A DNA stretch of 48,809 nucleotides from Rhizobium leguminosarum. GTDB taxonomy: Bacteria; Pseudomonadota; Alphaproteobacteria; Rhizobiales; Rhizobiaceae. The position numbers and the translations under genes were made by a program. Under the pieces are notes generated by a model that was given only the letters and a program-made list of their open reading frames with translations, was not told the DNA's origin and made no database searches. The stretch's first letter is position 1; the number at the start of each line of letters is the position of its first letter. The stretch covers positions 1 through 48,809 of the forward strand of contig NZ_LWBS01000423.1 in NCBI RefSeq assembly GCF_001652265.1, given 5' to 3'. Positions 34,171-42,237 of this stretch are shown piece after piece.

Positions 34171-34557
34171 CTATACGCGCGGTGGTCGTGCCGGAGGCTC
34201 CACCATGGCGGATGCTAAACTTGCGTCATGCCCGACCAGGAAGGGAGGCGCTCCCGGATAAGAAACAGACAGGCTGGCGGCGTCTGAGGCTTGCACAAGG
34301 AGCATGGACGAGCAGATGAGCGCCAGCGGGCAATTCTTCGAGCAATAATTCGGTGGCTGCTTTTCGCCCGGACAGCAAGGCATCTCCTCGGTCATGGAAG
34401 CGGTATCCGCAGACGTCATCTGCATGTCCATGCCTGCCATCGCGGCAGCTGACGAGGCCATTGCGGTTTCCGCCACGCCCATACTCACCGGGCCAAGAAT
34501 GACCCCGAGCATTGCAAGGACGCAAAGCAGGCGTTGGATGGCCGCGACGAACTTCAT
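34171..34557 (-). CDS. Small exported Cys/Met-rich protein, CopL-like
   Basis: 128 residues from the ATG at 34557. Signal peptide LLCVLAMLGVILGPVSMGVA, then a Met-rich part (AAAMAGMDMQMTSADTASM), a Cys cluster (MPCCPGEKQPPNYCSKNCPL) and the tail EPPARPPRV. It is probably a periplasmic Cu(I)-binding protein. It lies 56 bases downstream of the Spy-like gene and about 100 bases upstream of the YtkA-like gene, all on the minus strand. Same layout as 28465, 44854 and 47043. Confidence 0.7.
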   Translation of the reverse strand: MKFVAAIQRLLCVLAMLGVILGPVSMGVAETAMASSAAAMAGMDMQMTSADTASMTEEMPCCPGEKQPPNYCSKNCPLALICSSMLLVQASDAASLSVSYPGAPPFLVGHDASLASAMVEPPARPPRV

Positions 34558-34613
34558 CTCTCTATAGTCGCATGCCACCGTGGCCGAAGAAAGCGGGCTC
34601 ACGAAGATTTGTG

Positions 34614-35135
34614 CTATTTCCGATATCCGCGAAGCTCGTTGTATTTGGAAACCTGCTCTGGCGTCAGGATCGCGGTAACCTCCAGGTGCGCTGCCAGGTG
34701 AACCAATCGCAGGCGCGAGCGGCTGTTCTCAGCGTTGTCGATCAGCGCCCGTAGTCGGCGTTCCGTGACGGTCTTGTTCTTGAAGGCTGCATCAAGCTCG
34801 CGCTCGGCGGCCACGAACCTCAGCCCTTTCTGTATCGCGCGACGTTGCATGTCCTCGAAAATCGACTGAACGCGCCCCACCTGTTCTTTCGTCAGTCCGA
34901 TTTCATCCTTCATCGAAAGCAGGTGTGATGGGCCTGGATATCCATTCAGCTCCGCAGGTTTCGCAAAGCCCCAACCCCCGCCACGCATCAGCTCGCCGAT
35001 GTCAGCTTCGGAAAGCGATTTGATCTGACGTCCAGTCTCTTCGGTGTATGGCGACATCGTGTGGTGCTGGTGCTGTTCAGTCGCGAAGGCGGCATTGGAA
35101 AGAAGAACGACGACGATAGTCGAGATAAACTTCAT
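34614..35135 (-). CDS. Spy/CpxP-like periplasmic metal-stress protein
   Basis: 173 residues with a signal peptide (FISTIVVVLLSNAAFA) and a His cluster right after it (EQHQHH). Two LTxxQ motifs, LTKEQ (81-85) and LTPEQ (157-161), the hallmark of Spy/CpxP proteins, flank a long helical segment. Family members are periplasmic chaperones or heavy-metal sensors (CnrX-like). It is transcribed divergently from the Crp/Fnr gene across a gap of about 55 bases. Confidence 0.85.
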   Translation of the reverse strand: MKFISTIVVVLLSNAAFATEQHQHHTMSPYTEETGRQIKSLSEADIGELMRGGGWGFAKPAELNGYPGPSHLLSMKDEIGLTKEQVGRVQSIFEDMQRRAIQKGLRFVAAERELDAAFKNKTVTERRLRALIDNAENSRSRLRLVHLAAHLEVTAILTPEQVSKYNELRGYRK

Positions 35136-35186
35136 GAAACTTCCTCAGTTGGACGCCCTCCATTGTTGCCCACTTTCGCTGCATGC

Positions 35187-35206
35187 GACATGATCACTAT
35201 TATGTC
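35187..35206. promoter_or_regulatory. Inverted repeat at the start of the Crp/Fnr gene
   Basis: GACAT at 35187-35191 and ATGTC at 35202-35206 form an inverted repeat with a ten-base spacer around the two possible start codons (35190 and 35202) in the divergent gap with the Spy-like gene. It could be an operator for the Crp/Fnr protein itself. The arms are short, so chance is possible. Confidence 0.25.
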
Positions 35207-35756
35207 CGACGTCTTCATCGATCATTTTCTCCAACACTCGACAGGCGAAGCGACCTTTGCCGCTGGCCAGCACATCTTCAATCAAGGTGACCCGATCACG
35301 TGGCTGTATCTGATACAAGCCGGTACAATCCATCTTGTCCGACACCAAGCTGATGGGAACGTCGCCGTGCTTCAGCGGGCTTCGTCGGGTATGGTTCTTG
35401 CAGAAGCTTCCGTCTTCTCATCGCATTATCATTGTGATGGCGTCGCTGTAACGAATTCGGAAGCGCTGATCATCCCCGTCAATTCCGTCAGATGGCTTCT
35501 GAGGAATGAGCCCATATTTGCAGAAATATGGGCGTCTTATCTGTCGTATCAGTTGCAACAGGCACGAAAGCGTGCGGAGCTCGCGAGCCTCAAAACCGTT
35601 GCAGCTCGCTTAAACGCTTGGCTTGCCTGGAATGACGGGTTGCTGCCATCAAAAGGCGAATGGAAAACCCTCGCTGATGAAATCGGAGTGTCGCCGGAAG
35701 CGCTTTATCGAGAACTGGCGAAACGCGGCAAATCTTTTTCGCATAAGACTTCTTGA
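35190..35756 (+). CDS. Crp/Fnr family transcriptional regulator
   Basis: 188 residues from the ATG at 35190; the ATG at 35202 is four codons shorter and equally possible. N-terminal cyclic-nucleotide-like beta barrel (FAAGQHIFNQGDPITWLYLI to SEALIIPV), a dimer helix (AEIWASYLSYQLQQARKRAEL), and a C-terminal winged HTH (TLADEIGVSPEALYRELAKR). The phosphate-binding cassette lacks the Arg that binds cAMP in CRP. In its place is SSHYHCDG, with two His and a Cys that could bind metal. Four Cys for an Fnr iron-sulfur cluster are absent. The stop codon overlaps the -35 element of the copZ promoter. It probably regulates the divergent copper array. Confidence 0.88.
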   Translation: MITIMSDVFIDHFLQHSTGEATFAAGQHIFNQGDPITWLYLIQAGTIHLVRHQADGNVAVLQRASSGMVLAEASVFSSHYHCDGVAVTNSEALIIPVNSVRWLLRNEPIFAEIWASYLSYQLQQARKRAELASLKTVAARLNAWLAWNDGLLPSKGEWKTLADEIGVSPEALYRELAKRGKSFSHKTS

Positions 35757-35784
35757 CCTTCCCATGGTGGGAAGCACCACATGT
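35753..35784 (+). promoter_or_regulatory. CueR-type promoter/operator upstream of copZ
   Basis: TTGACC (-35) at 35753-35758 begins a dyad at 35757-35775 (CCTTCCCAT, G, GTGGGAAGC; 15 of 18 arm bases pair). The layout matches the CueR operator, which lies in a long 19-20 base spacer. The -10 is poor (around CACATG). It shares its core with the sites at 36827 and 46915. Confidence 0.8.
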
Positions 35785-35811
35785 GAATCGTCCCAAATTA
35801 CGGAGATCACC

Positions 35812-36015
35812 ATGTACGAGTTCGAAATTCAGAATATGACCTGTGGACACTGCGCCGGTACAGTCGAAAAAGCGATCAAAGCAGCCGACCCGGAAGCGTC
35901 CGCTACCATCGATCTTACGGCCAGGATTGCCAGGGTGCAGAGCAAGCTCGAACCGGCGGCCATCAACGCTGCCATTGAAAAAGCGGGCTACCCGTCTAGC
36001 CTCAAGCACATTTGA
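35812..36015 (+). CDS. copZ: Copper chaperone CopZ
   Basis: 67 residues: one HMA domain with MTCGHC at 9-14 binding Cu(I). It hands copper to CopA in the cytoplasm. The ATG at 35812 has CGGAG upstream, and a CueR-type site lies about 30 bases before it. Length and fold (beta-alpha-beta-beta-alpha-beta, ending AIEKAGYPSSLK) are normal. The frame is open upstream over the end of the Crp/Fnr gene, but the context fixes this start. Confidence 0.95.
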   Translation: MYEFEIQNMTCGHCAGTVEKAIKAADPEASATIDLTARIARVQSKLEPAAINAAIEKAGYPSSLKHI

Positions 36016-36064
36016 TTTCCGCATCGGGCCGCCAAGTTAATGAGGTGGCCCGATGCGCTTACTG

Positions 36065-36739
36065 TCACCGGGGCAACCCATAGGTCTGCGGCGACCGTTG
36101 ATATGCCTCTTCACAAAGTGGCGAACAAAACCACGGCCCTTGCGGGGAGGCCCGCCTATAGGCTGAGTACGGTGCATGCATCTTACACACCGGATCAATC
36201 CAGGCCGGATCAGCCGAAGGAGCAAGCTCGATCTCATAGAGAGGGACTTCCCCGGCGACCGATCTAAGCGCCACCATTCCGAGGTCTCGTACCAAGATGC
36301 CTCTGGTGACGGCCGCCTCGGCAATGGGTTGAGTGGCAAGCAATTGACCGGGTGATGCGAGCGCCGCGATCCGTGCTGCAATGTTGACAGTCGTGCCAAA
36401 GAGATCGCCTGCTCTGCGGATGACCGGCCCATGGTTCAGTCCCGCCCGAGTAAGCGGTAGCCGCGATTCTTCGCGGCATGCCTGCAACAAAGTTCCGAGC
36501 ACCTGGATCGCTGTTTCGGGCTCAGGAAACGACAGCATTGCCTCATCGCCGATCCATTTGATCGGGGGCTCATAGCCGCTGAGGGCGTCGCGGACCATGC
36601 TCTCGAATACCTCAAGCACGTCAAGCGCGGCGGCGTCTCCATAAATGTCCGCTATAGCGCTGAATCCCGCGATATCTATGAACGCAACGGTGGCCGGTGC
36701 GGTAGCTAAATTCTCTCGCTGCCTCATATCGCTCTCCAT
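36065..36739 (-). CDS. Class III adenylate cyclase fused to a YHS metal-binding domain
   Basis: 224 residues. Cyclase domain at about 15-170 with both metal aspartates (Asp22 in AFIDIAGFS, Asp65 in KWIGDEAML), the adenine-selecting pair Lys61 and Asp112, and the transition-state residues Asn119 and Arg123 (TTVNIAARI), so it should be an active adenylate cyclase. A YHS domain follows at about 182-222 (DPVCKM, then WFCSPLCEEAYQRSPQTYG), which binds heavy metals through its Cys. No membrane segment. It is divergent from copA, with the CueR-type site between them, and close to a Crp/Fnr gene, which suggests copper-responsive cAMP signalling. The ATG at 36739 is used; 36727 is also possible. Confidence 0.9.
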   Translation of the reverse strand: MESDMRQRENLATAPATVAFIDIAGFSAIADIYGDAAALDVLEVFESMVRDALSGYEPPIKWIGDEAMLSFPEPETAIQVLGTLLQACREESRLPLTRAGLNHGPVIRRAGDLFGTTVNIAARIAALASPGQLLATQPIAEAAVTRGILVRDLGMVALRSVAGEVPLYEIELAPSADPAWIDPVCKMHAPYSAYRRASPQGPWFCSPLCEEAYQRSPQTYGLPR

Positions 36740-36826
36740 GGCCCGAAGATTTGATCCCTAGCAACGCCGCATTCTCGCTCGCGTTCGCGTCCTAAGCAAC
36801 CCTTGAAGCTCCTCGCAACAAAGCCC

Positions 36827-36857
36827 TTGACCTTCCCATCATGGGAAGGATTACTTA
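36827..36857 (+). promoter_or_regulatory. CueR-type promoter/operator upstream of copA
   Basis: TTGACC (-35) at 36827-36832, a perfect 19-base palindrome CCTTCCCATCATGGGAAGG at 36831-36849, then a -10 (TACTTA) at 36852-36857. The 19-base spacer is typical of MerR-family promoters, which are only active when the regulator twists the DNA. CopA starts 28 bases further on. Confidence 0.9.
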
Positions 36858-36885
36858 TGTGTGCAGTTCAACGAGAGATCGTCCC

Positions 36886-39366
36886 ATGACTGCCATATCA
36901 CAGATCGAAAAATCGACCGCACTGCCCATCCCGACCGAGTTCGGGATCGAAGGAATGTCCTGTGCGTCGTGCGTCGTCCGGGTCGAGAAAGCCATCAAAT
37001 CTGTTCCTGGCGTCGACGCCGCGTCAGTCAACCTTGCGACAGAGCGAGCAACGGTAACGTTCAGGGATGCGGTCGATACCGCTGCTGTCCTGCAGGCCAT
37101 CGAGGGTGCTGGGTATGAAGCAAAGACCGAAACGCAGGAATTTCTCGTCGAGGGTATGACCTGCGCGTCTTGCGTTTCGCGCGTCGAGCGTGCCCTCAAG
37201 GCGGTTTCAGGCGTTACCCAGGCCAGCGTCAATCTCGCCACGGAAAAGGCGACAATCCGTTATGTCTCAGGCGCAACGACCTCAGCGGCGCTCTCCGCAG
37301 CCATCCGCAATGCGGGTTACGAGACCAAAACCACTGTCAATGTTGCCATTGAGGATCAAGAAGACAGGCGCGACGTTGAAATTCGGTCGCTTGCTCGACA
37401 GCTTCTTCTCTCCGCTGTTCTGACGTTGCCACTCTTCGTAATGGAGATGGGATCGCACTTCATTCCTGGTGTCCATGAGTTCGTGATGGACACCATCGGC
37501 ATGCGTGAGAGCCTGTACCTCCAGTTCGCACTGGCAACCATTGTCCTCTTTGGCCCAGGGCTTGGTTTCTTCCGCAAGGGTGTACCCAACCTACTGCGTT
37601 GGACACCTGATATGAATTCTCTCGTGGTTCTCGGGACAACGGCGGCGTGGGCCTATTCGGTCGTCGCCACCTTCCTTTCGAGCGCCCTACCCGCCGGTAC
37701 CGTCAACGTCTATTATGAGGCAGCAGCCGTCATCATCACGCTGATCCTCCTGGGGCGGTACCTTGAGGCTCGGGCGAAAGGCAAAACCAGTCAGGCAATT
37801 AAGAGACTGCTCGGTCTTCAGGCCAAGACTGCGTTTGTCGATCATGGCGGTGAATTCGTGGAAATACAGATCAGCGACGTGGTCGTCGGCGACGTTGTTC
37901 GAATCCGTCCGGGCGAAAAGGTGCCGGTCGACGGCACGGTGGTGTCCGGCGAATCCTACGTCGATGAAGCTATGATCACGGGTGAACCGGTACCGGTCCT
38001 GAAGTCCCCCGATAGCGAAGTTGTCGGCGGCACGATCAACAAAACTGGTTCTTTCACGTTCCGAGCAACGAAAGTCGGCAGCGATACTCTGCTCGCGCAG
38101 ATCATCAAGATGGTCGAAGCCGCCCAAGGATCGAAATTGCCGATCCAGGCACTTGTCGACAAAGTGACAAGCTGGTTCGTCCCCGCCGTGATCCTTGCAG
38201 CGCTGCTTACTTTCGGCGCTTGGATGCTCTTGGGACCATCTCCGGCTTTGAGCTTTGCGCTGGTCAATGCAGTCGCGGTCCTGATCATTGCCTGCCCCTG
38301 CGCCATGGGCCTCGCAACGCCAACCTCGATCATGGTCGGTACCGGGCGAGCCGCAGAGCTTGGTATCCTGTTCCGTAAGGGCGAAGCTTTGCAAAGTCTT
38401 CGGGATACACAGATCATCGCAATCGATAAGACGGGTACACTGACCAAGGGCAAGCCCGAACTCACCGACTTCCAGGTGTCGTCAGGCTATAGCCGTGATG
38501 ACGTCCTCTCTTGGGTCGCCAGCCTTGAAACCCTCTCCGAGCACCCAATTGCGGAAGCTCTTGTTGCCGCAGGAAAGGCTCGCGGACTTCCGAACCTGGA
38601 AGTCTCTGGTTTCGAGGCATCGCCGGGCTTCGGCGTGAGCGGTACCGTCGCCGGACGTAAAATCCTCGTCGGTGCTGACCGAGCGCTAACCCGCGAAGGC
38701 ATCGAGGTCACAGCCTTCGCCAGCCTCGCCAGCGATCTCGGTCGCGAAGGAAAGTCGCCCCTTTATGCAGCTGTCGACGGACAGTTGGCAGCCATCATTG
38801 CCGTTTCCGATCCGATAAAAGAAACGACGCCAGCCGCAATCCAAGCGCTGCACGCCCAAGGCCTGAAGATTGCGATGATTACTGGCGACAATCGTCGCAC
38901 GGCAGAGGCAATTGCCGCGCAATTGGGTATTGATCATGTTGTTGCGGAGGTTCTTCCGGACGGAAAAGTCGAGGCCGTTAAACAGCTTCGCAAAAATGGC
39001 CAGAGGGTCGCGTTCATCGGCGATGGCATCAACGATGCCCCGGCCCTATCTGAAGCTGACGTCGGCCTGGCAGTCGGTACCGGTACGGACATCGCCATCG
39101 AAAGCGCGGATGTCGTGCTGATATCAGGTGATCTGACAGGCGTGGCTCGCGCCATTGCTCTCAGCCGGGCGACGATCAAAAACATCAAGCAGAACCTGTT
39201 CTGGGCCTTCGCCTACAACGTCAGCCTGGTGCCGGTGGCAGCTGGCATTCTGTACCCAATTAACGGCACGCTGCTCTCGCCGGTCTTCGCAGCGGGTGCA
39301 ATGGCGATGTCCAGTGTCTTCGTGCTCGGAAACGCGCTTCGCCTGCGCCGTTTCCGCACAAATTGA
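36886..39366 (+). CDS. copA: Copper-exporting P-type ATPase CopA
   Basis: 826 residues from the ATG at 36886. Two N-terminal HMA domains (GMSCASC about 23, GMTCASC about 90), eight membrane helices, the ion motif CPCAMG near residue 468, the phosphorylation site DKTGT near 514, the TGE-type segment MITGEPVPV, and [10 protein letters not shown] near 712. These place it in subgroup P1B-1 (Cu+/Ag+). It exports Cu(I) from the cytoplasm, fed by CopZ. It is followed 40 bases later by cueR, likely in the same transcript. The operator at 36827 controls it. Confidence 0.97.
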   Translation: MTAISQIEKSTALPIPTEFGIEGMSCASCVVRVEKAIKSVPGVDAASVNLATERATVTFRDAVDTAAVLQAIEGAGYEAKTETQEFLVEGMTCASCVSRVERALKAVSGVTQASVNLATEKATIRYVSGATTSAALSAAIRNAGYETKTTVNVAIEDQEDRRDVEIRSLARQLLLSAVLTLPLFVMEMGSHFIPGVHEFVMDTIGMRESLYLQFALATIVLFGPGLGFFRKGVPNLLRWTPDMNSLVVLGTTAAWAYSVVATFLSSALPAGTVNVYYEAAAVIITLILLGRYLEARAKGKTSQAIKRLLGLQAKTAFVDHGGEFVEIQISDVVVGDVVRIRPGEKVPVDGTVVSGESYVDEAMITGEPVPVLKSPDSEVVGGTINKTGSFTFRATKVGSDTLLAQIIKMVEAAQGSKLPIQALVDKVTSWFVPAVILAALLTFGAWMLLGPSPALSFALVNAVAVLIIACPCAMGLATPTSIMVGTGRAAELGILFRKGEALQSLRDTQIIAIDKTGTLTKGKPELTDFQVSSGYSRDDVLSWVASLETLSEHPIAEALVAAGKARGLPNLEVSGFEASPGFGVSGTVAGRKILVGADRALTREGIEVTAFASLASDLGREGKSPLYAAVDGQLAAIIAVSDPIKETTPAAIQALHAQGLKIAMITGDNRRTAEAIAAQLGIDHVVAEVLPDGKVEAVKQLRKNGQRVAFIGDGINDAPALSEADVGLAVGTGTDIAIESADVVLISGDLTGVARAIALSRATIKNIKQNLFWAFAYNVSLVPVAAGILYPINGTLLSPVFAAGAMAMSSVFVLGNALRLRRFRTN

Positions 39367-39406
39367 CAACATGCAGAGAATCGTTGCGCTTTGAGGAGAC
39401 TTCGAG

Positions 39407-39847
39407 ATGAACATTGGACAAGCAGCGAAAGCCAGCGGCGTCTCTGCGAAGATGATCCGCTATTACGAACAGATCAAGCTCATCGGTCCGGCTCACAGAA
39501 CGGAATCCAGCTACCGGACATACACTGACAACGACATCAACACTTTGAAGTTCGTTCGAAGAGCCCGGGACCTTGGCTTCTCGGTCGAGCAGATGAAGAC
39601 GCTGGTCGCTCTCTGGCGCGACAAGTCGCGAAGCAGCGCGGACGTCAAGGCAATTGCTTTGGAACACGTCGCTGAGTTGGAGCGAAAGGCCGCAGCCATC
39701 CAGGCGATGTCGAGAACGCTGAAGCATCTTGCCCAGCATTGTCATGGTGACGACAGGCCTGAGTGCCCGATCATAGATGACATCGCCAAAGCCGCAGATG
39801 ACGATCTGCCTTCAGTAGATGCCCGGTTTGGCGTCTATAGTTTGTGA
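39407..39847 (+). CDS. cueR: Copper-responsive MerR regulator CueR
   Basis: 146 residues. N-terminal MerR winged helix (NIGQAAKASGVSAKMIRYYE), dimer helix, and the Cu(I)-binding loop CHGDDRPEC with Cys112 and Cys120, at the same numbers as in E. coli CueR. It activates its targets on Cu(I) binding by distorting promoters with a long spacer. Three matching operators are in this window. The ATG at 39407 follows a GAGGAGA. It sits directly downstream of copA. Confidence 0.95.
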   Translation: MNIGQAAKASGVSAKMIRYYEQIKLIGPAHRTESSYRTYTDNDINTLKFVRRARDLGFSVEQMKTLVALWRDKSRSSADVKAIALEHVAELERKAAAIQAMSRTLKHLAQHCHGDDRPECPIIDDIAKAADDDLPSVDARFGVYSL

Positions 39848-39884
39848 TCGACCGGCGAAACAGCGCCGTACCTAACTCTCGACG

Positions 39885-39899
39885 AGCCCCTGGGCTTTT
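39885..39899 (+). terminator. Probable rho-independent terminator after cueR
   Basis: A short stem (AGCC/GGCT around CCTG) is followed by TTTT. It lies 38 bases after the cueR stop, between convergent genes. The stem is only four base pairs. Confidence 0.4.
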
Positions 39900-39915
39900 C
39901 TGGGTAGATCGCAGT

Positions 39916-40494
39916 TCAATCAGACCGGAACCGCGCGTGGCAAGACGAGCAAGTCTGCAGCATCAAATGGAAGGCGTGCTCCGCTGACATCGAAGACAAG
40001 GTTGCCTCATTGCGCACCCGGGTGCCGAGCGGACCGCCACCCATTGGCTCGCCCGGTTTCATGCGCATGTCGTTCGACATCGCCCCTGGATGCCTATCCG
40101 CTGCTGACGCTAGCGCATCGGCATAACTCTTCAGGTCCCGCGCAATGGCAGCAAAGCGGTCGGGCTCGGCGGCAATCGCTTCGGTGGCTTTCGATCCCTC
40201 GGCGACAGTCATCGTCGCGAAGTGGTCGACAAGTCGCTGGTTGGCTCGAACGCTGATGGAAGTGGCAGCCTGTCTGAAGCTGTCGGAGGAGTAGGTCTCG
40301 GGTTCCTTGAAAACCCCGGCAATGGCCTTCGCCGCAGCCGCGATTTCCTTCATGTCCCGCTGTCGTTCCTTCACTGTGTCATCGACGGCAGTGGCAGCGA
40401 CTGTCATGCACATTGACAGCACAAGGATCGCCAAGCTCATCACGATGCTGCGCAGAGCGCCCGTCAGAAATGCAGACTGCGTTTTCGTGCTCAT
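39916..40494 (-). CDS. Cytochrome c' / c556 family protein
   Basis: 192 residues from the ATG at 40494 (an upstream ATG at 40533 is possible). Signal peptide IVMSLAILVLSMCMTVAATA; the mature part is a four-helix bundle with the heme site CSSCH at the extreme C-terminus (TCSSCHARFRSD), as in class II cytochromes c. A Met-rich loop (NDMRMKPGEPM) precedes it. Periplasmic; the role is unknown. Cytochromes c' bind NO and others transfer electrons. It is convergent with cueR. Confidence 0.85.
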   Translation of the reverse strand: MSTKTQSAFLTGALRSIVMSLAILVLSMCMTVAATAVDDTVKERQRDMKEIAAAAKAIAGVFKEPETYSSDSFRQAATSISVRANQRLVDHFATMTVAEGSKATEAIAAEPDRFAAIARDLKSYADALASAADRHPGAMSNDMRMKPGEPMGGGPLGTRVRNEATLSSMSAEHAFHLMLQTCSSCHARFRSD

Positions 40495-40617
40495 CAAGTT
40501 TCCCGGCCACGCGAATTTGCCAGAGCCGCTCAAAAAAGCCCCGCGCTGTCTCTATTTCATCTTGGAATATGGCTCTTTCACGAAGATGACTAGATAGTTG
40601 GAGCTTGCGCTTGGCAG

Positions 40618-42027
40618 TCAGCAGGGCTTACCTGTGGCCCCAGCGGATGTGGATGCCGTCATTGACGGACAAGGGTCGTCACCAAAACGGTGGCTATTGA
40701 ACACCGCGGTGGGGGTGAAACTCGCGGTCCAGAAAGCCTTCGCCTTGTAGCTGACACTGAACGAAGTTGTCGGTAGGTGATCTGTCGAATCAGGCGGTGT
40801 GAGAAGCGCAGCTGCCCCCTTGACTGGAGGCAACGGGACGTCGGACAAGGCGGCAATCGCATCAGGAAGCGGGTTGATCGATGCAGTGAGAATCTCATCC
40901 GTTAGCTCGTCGGCCGCACCGCCCGGCGCGAACGTCGGCAGAGGGATTTTATCGGCGATGGCTCCTTCCAAAGGTGCCGCGCCAGATGTGCTATTTGAAG
41001 CCAAAGCCTCCAGCGCTTGACGCGCCGGATGCGTTTCCGTTGGCAAGAGGCTGGTCAGCAGGACGTTTTCTATCGGACGTGTGGCCGGGATGGGAGCTTT
41101 GATCTCGGGCAGCTTACTTTCCGAAGCTATCACGACGGCCTCTTCCGCCTTCCCTCCAGCCTTAGTCAGCGCTTTACCTACCGTCACTCCGGCATCAGCT
41201 GCATCGTCTTCGTCTTCGTCTTCCGCATCGCGGCCGCTGAACAAGTCGCCAAGCAAGCTTCCCTTTGACCGTTTTACAGTTTGAGCGGCGCTGGCAACCT
41301 CAACAGTTGAAACTGAACCGCGATGCTTATATTCGGCGACCGCAATCTCGTATCCGGGAAGAGGTCGGCCGTCGGTTGGAATGTGCAGTGTCCGGCCGTT
41401 CGGGAATAGCCGGACCAGTTCCTGACGGCTCATACGCGGCCAGGCGCGGACCCGACCAACGTCGATGTGAACGAATGGGGAGCCGGACGTCGGGTAATAC
41501 CCCACGCCGCCGCCCTGCATTTGCATTCCAAGCCCGCGAAGCGTTGCCAGCTTCACCCCTGGAATGAAGAAATCGATGGCCTTGCCCCGTGTATGCTGAC
41601 TTTCCTTGGCGACCCCTGACGAACGGGAACGCAGCATCGCGTTTGTATTCGGGGAACGATATCCCGAGACAACGTTGACATAGTCGTTGGCTCCACTTCG
41701 CCTGTACATCTCCCAGACGATATCAAAGAGGAGCGGGTCCATCTTGATCGTCTCGTTTCGACGCCAGTCACGCAGGAAGCGGTTGAGCTGGTTCAACCCA
41801 TTCTGGTCGTAAGCGCCATCCCTTTTGAAAGTGATGACTGCGCGTTCGCCAGTGTGGACGAAATACAGCTTCAGGGATCGGTCTTCAGCGGCTGCGCTTG
41901 CCGCAGACAAGCTCCAAGTCGGCACTGTGCAACCGAGCAATAGGCAGGAGCGCAAGGCCATCACTGCCAGATGGGGGAACCAAACGGTCGCAGGCCGAGC
42001 TGCGTTTATCGCCGACTTGTTTTTCAA
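40618..42027 (-). CDS. DUF882/M15 family peptidoglycan peptidase-like protein
   Basis: 469 residues with a signal peptide ending SAASAAA. The M15/DUF882 (YcbK-like) domain at about 50-200 contains the zinc ligands His145, Asp152 (QHTRGKAIDFF) and His187 (FVHIDVGRV). Known relatives cut the cross-links of peptidoglycan. The C-terminal 250 residues are Pro/Ala/Ser-rich, with an acidic patch (DAEDEDEDDAADAG), and look disordered. The very end (GDDPCPSMTASTSAG) is odd and may reflect divergence. It is transcribed away from the OLD nuclease gene. Confidence 0.85.
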   Translation of the reverse strand: MKNKSAINAARPATVWFPHLAVMALRSCLLLGCTVPTWSLSAASAAAEDRSLKLYFVHTGERAVITFKRDGAYDQNGLNQLNRFLRDWRRNETIKMDPLLFDIVWEMYRRSGANDYVNVVSGYRSPNTNAMLRSRSSGVAKESQHTRGKAIDFFIPGVKLATLRGLGMQMQGGGVGYYPTSGSPFVHIDVGRVRAWPRMSRQELVRLFPNGRTLHIPTDGRPLPGYEIAVAEYKHRGSVSTVEVASAAQTVKRSKGSLLGDLFSGRDAEDEDEDDAADAGVTVGKALTKAGGKAEEAVVIASESKLPEIKAPIPATRPIENVLLTSLLPTETHPARQALEALASNSTSGAAPLEGAIADKIPLPTFAPGGAADELTDEILTASINPLPDAIAALSDVPLPPVKGAAALLTPPDSTDHLPTTSFSVSYKAKAFWTASFTPTAVFNSHRFGDDPCPSMTASTSAGATGKPC

Positions 42028-42237
42028 GGCTCATCCCGATCCCCGGCGCAGCAACAATTTGGATCGTGGCGACGGGATACGTTGAAATATCCCTCATTTA
42101 TTAATGAACATGCTCAAGAAACCGTTAATTCAGCCTTCGCATTTAGATCGAACGTCGTCCACAGGACAGGTTGATCATTCCGTTCCAAATTGCCCTTCTG
42201 AGTTGATATGATGATTCGAGAATCAATGGGGGAATGA
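42028..42237. other. Divergent promoter region between DUF882 and OLD genes
   Basis: 210 bases, AT-richer than its surroundings near 42090-42230 (for example TTTATTAATGAACATG). It must hold promoters for both neighbours. No operator was recognised. Confidence 0.4.
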
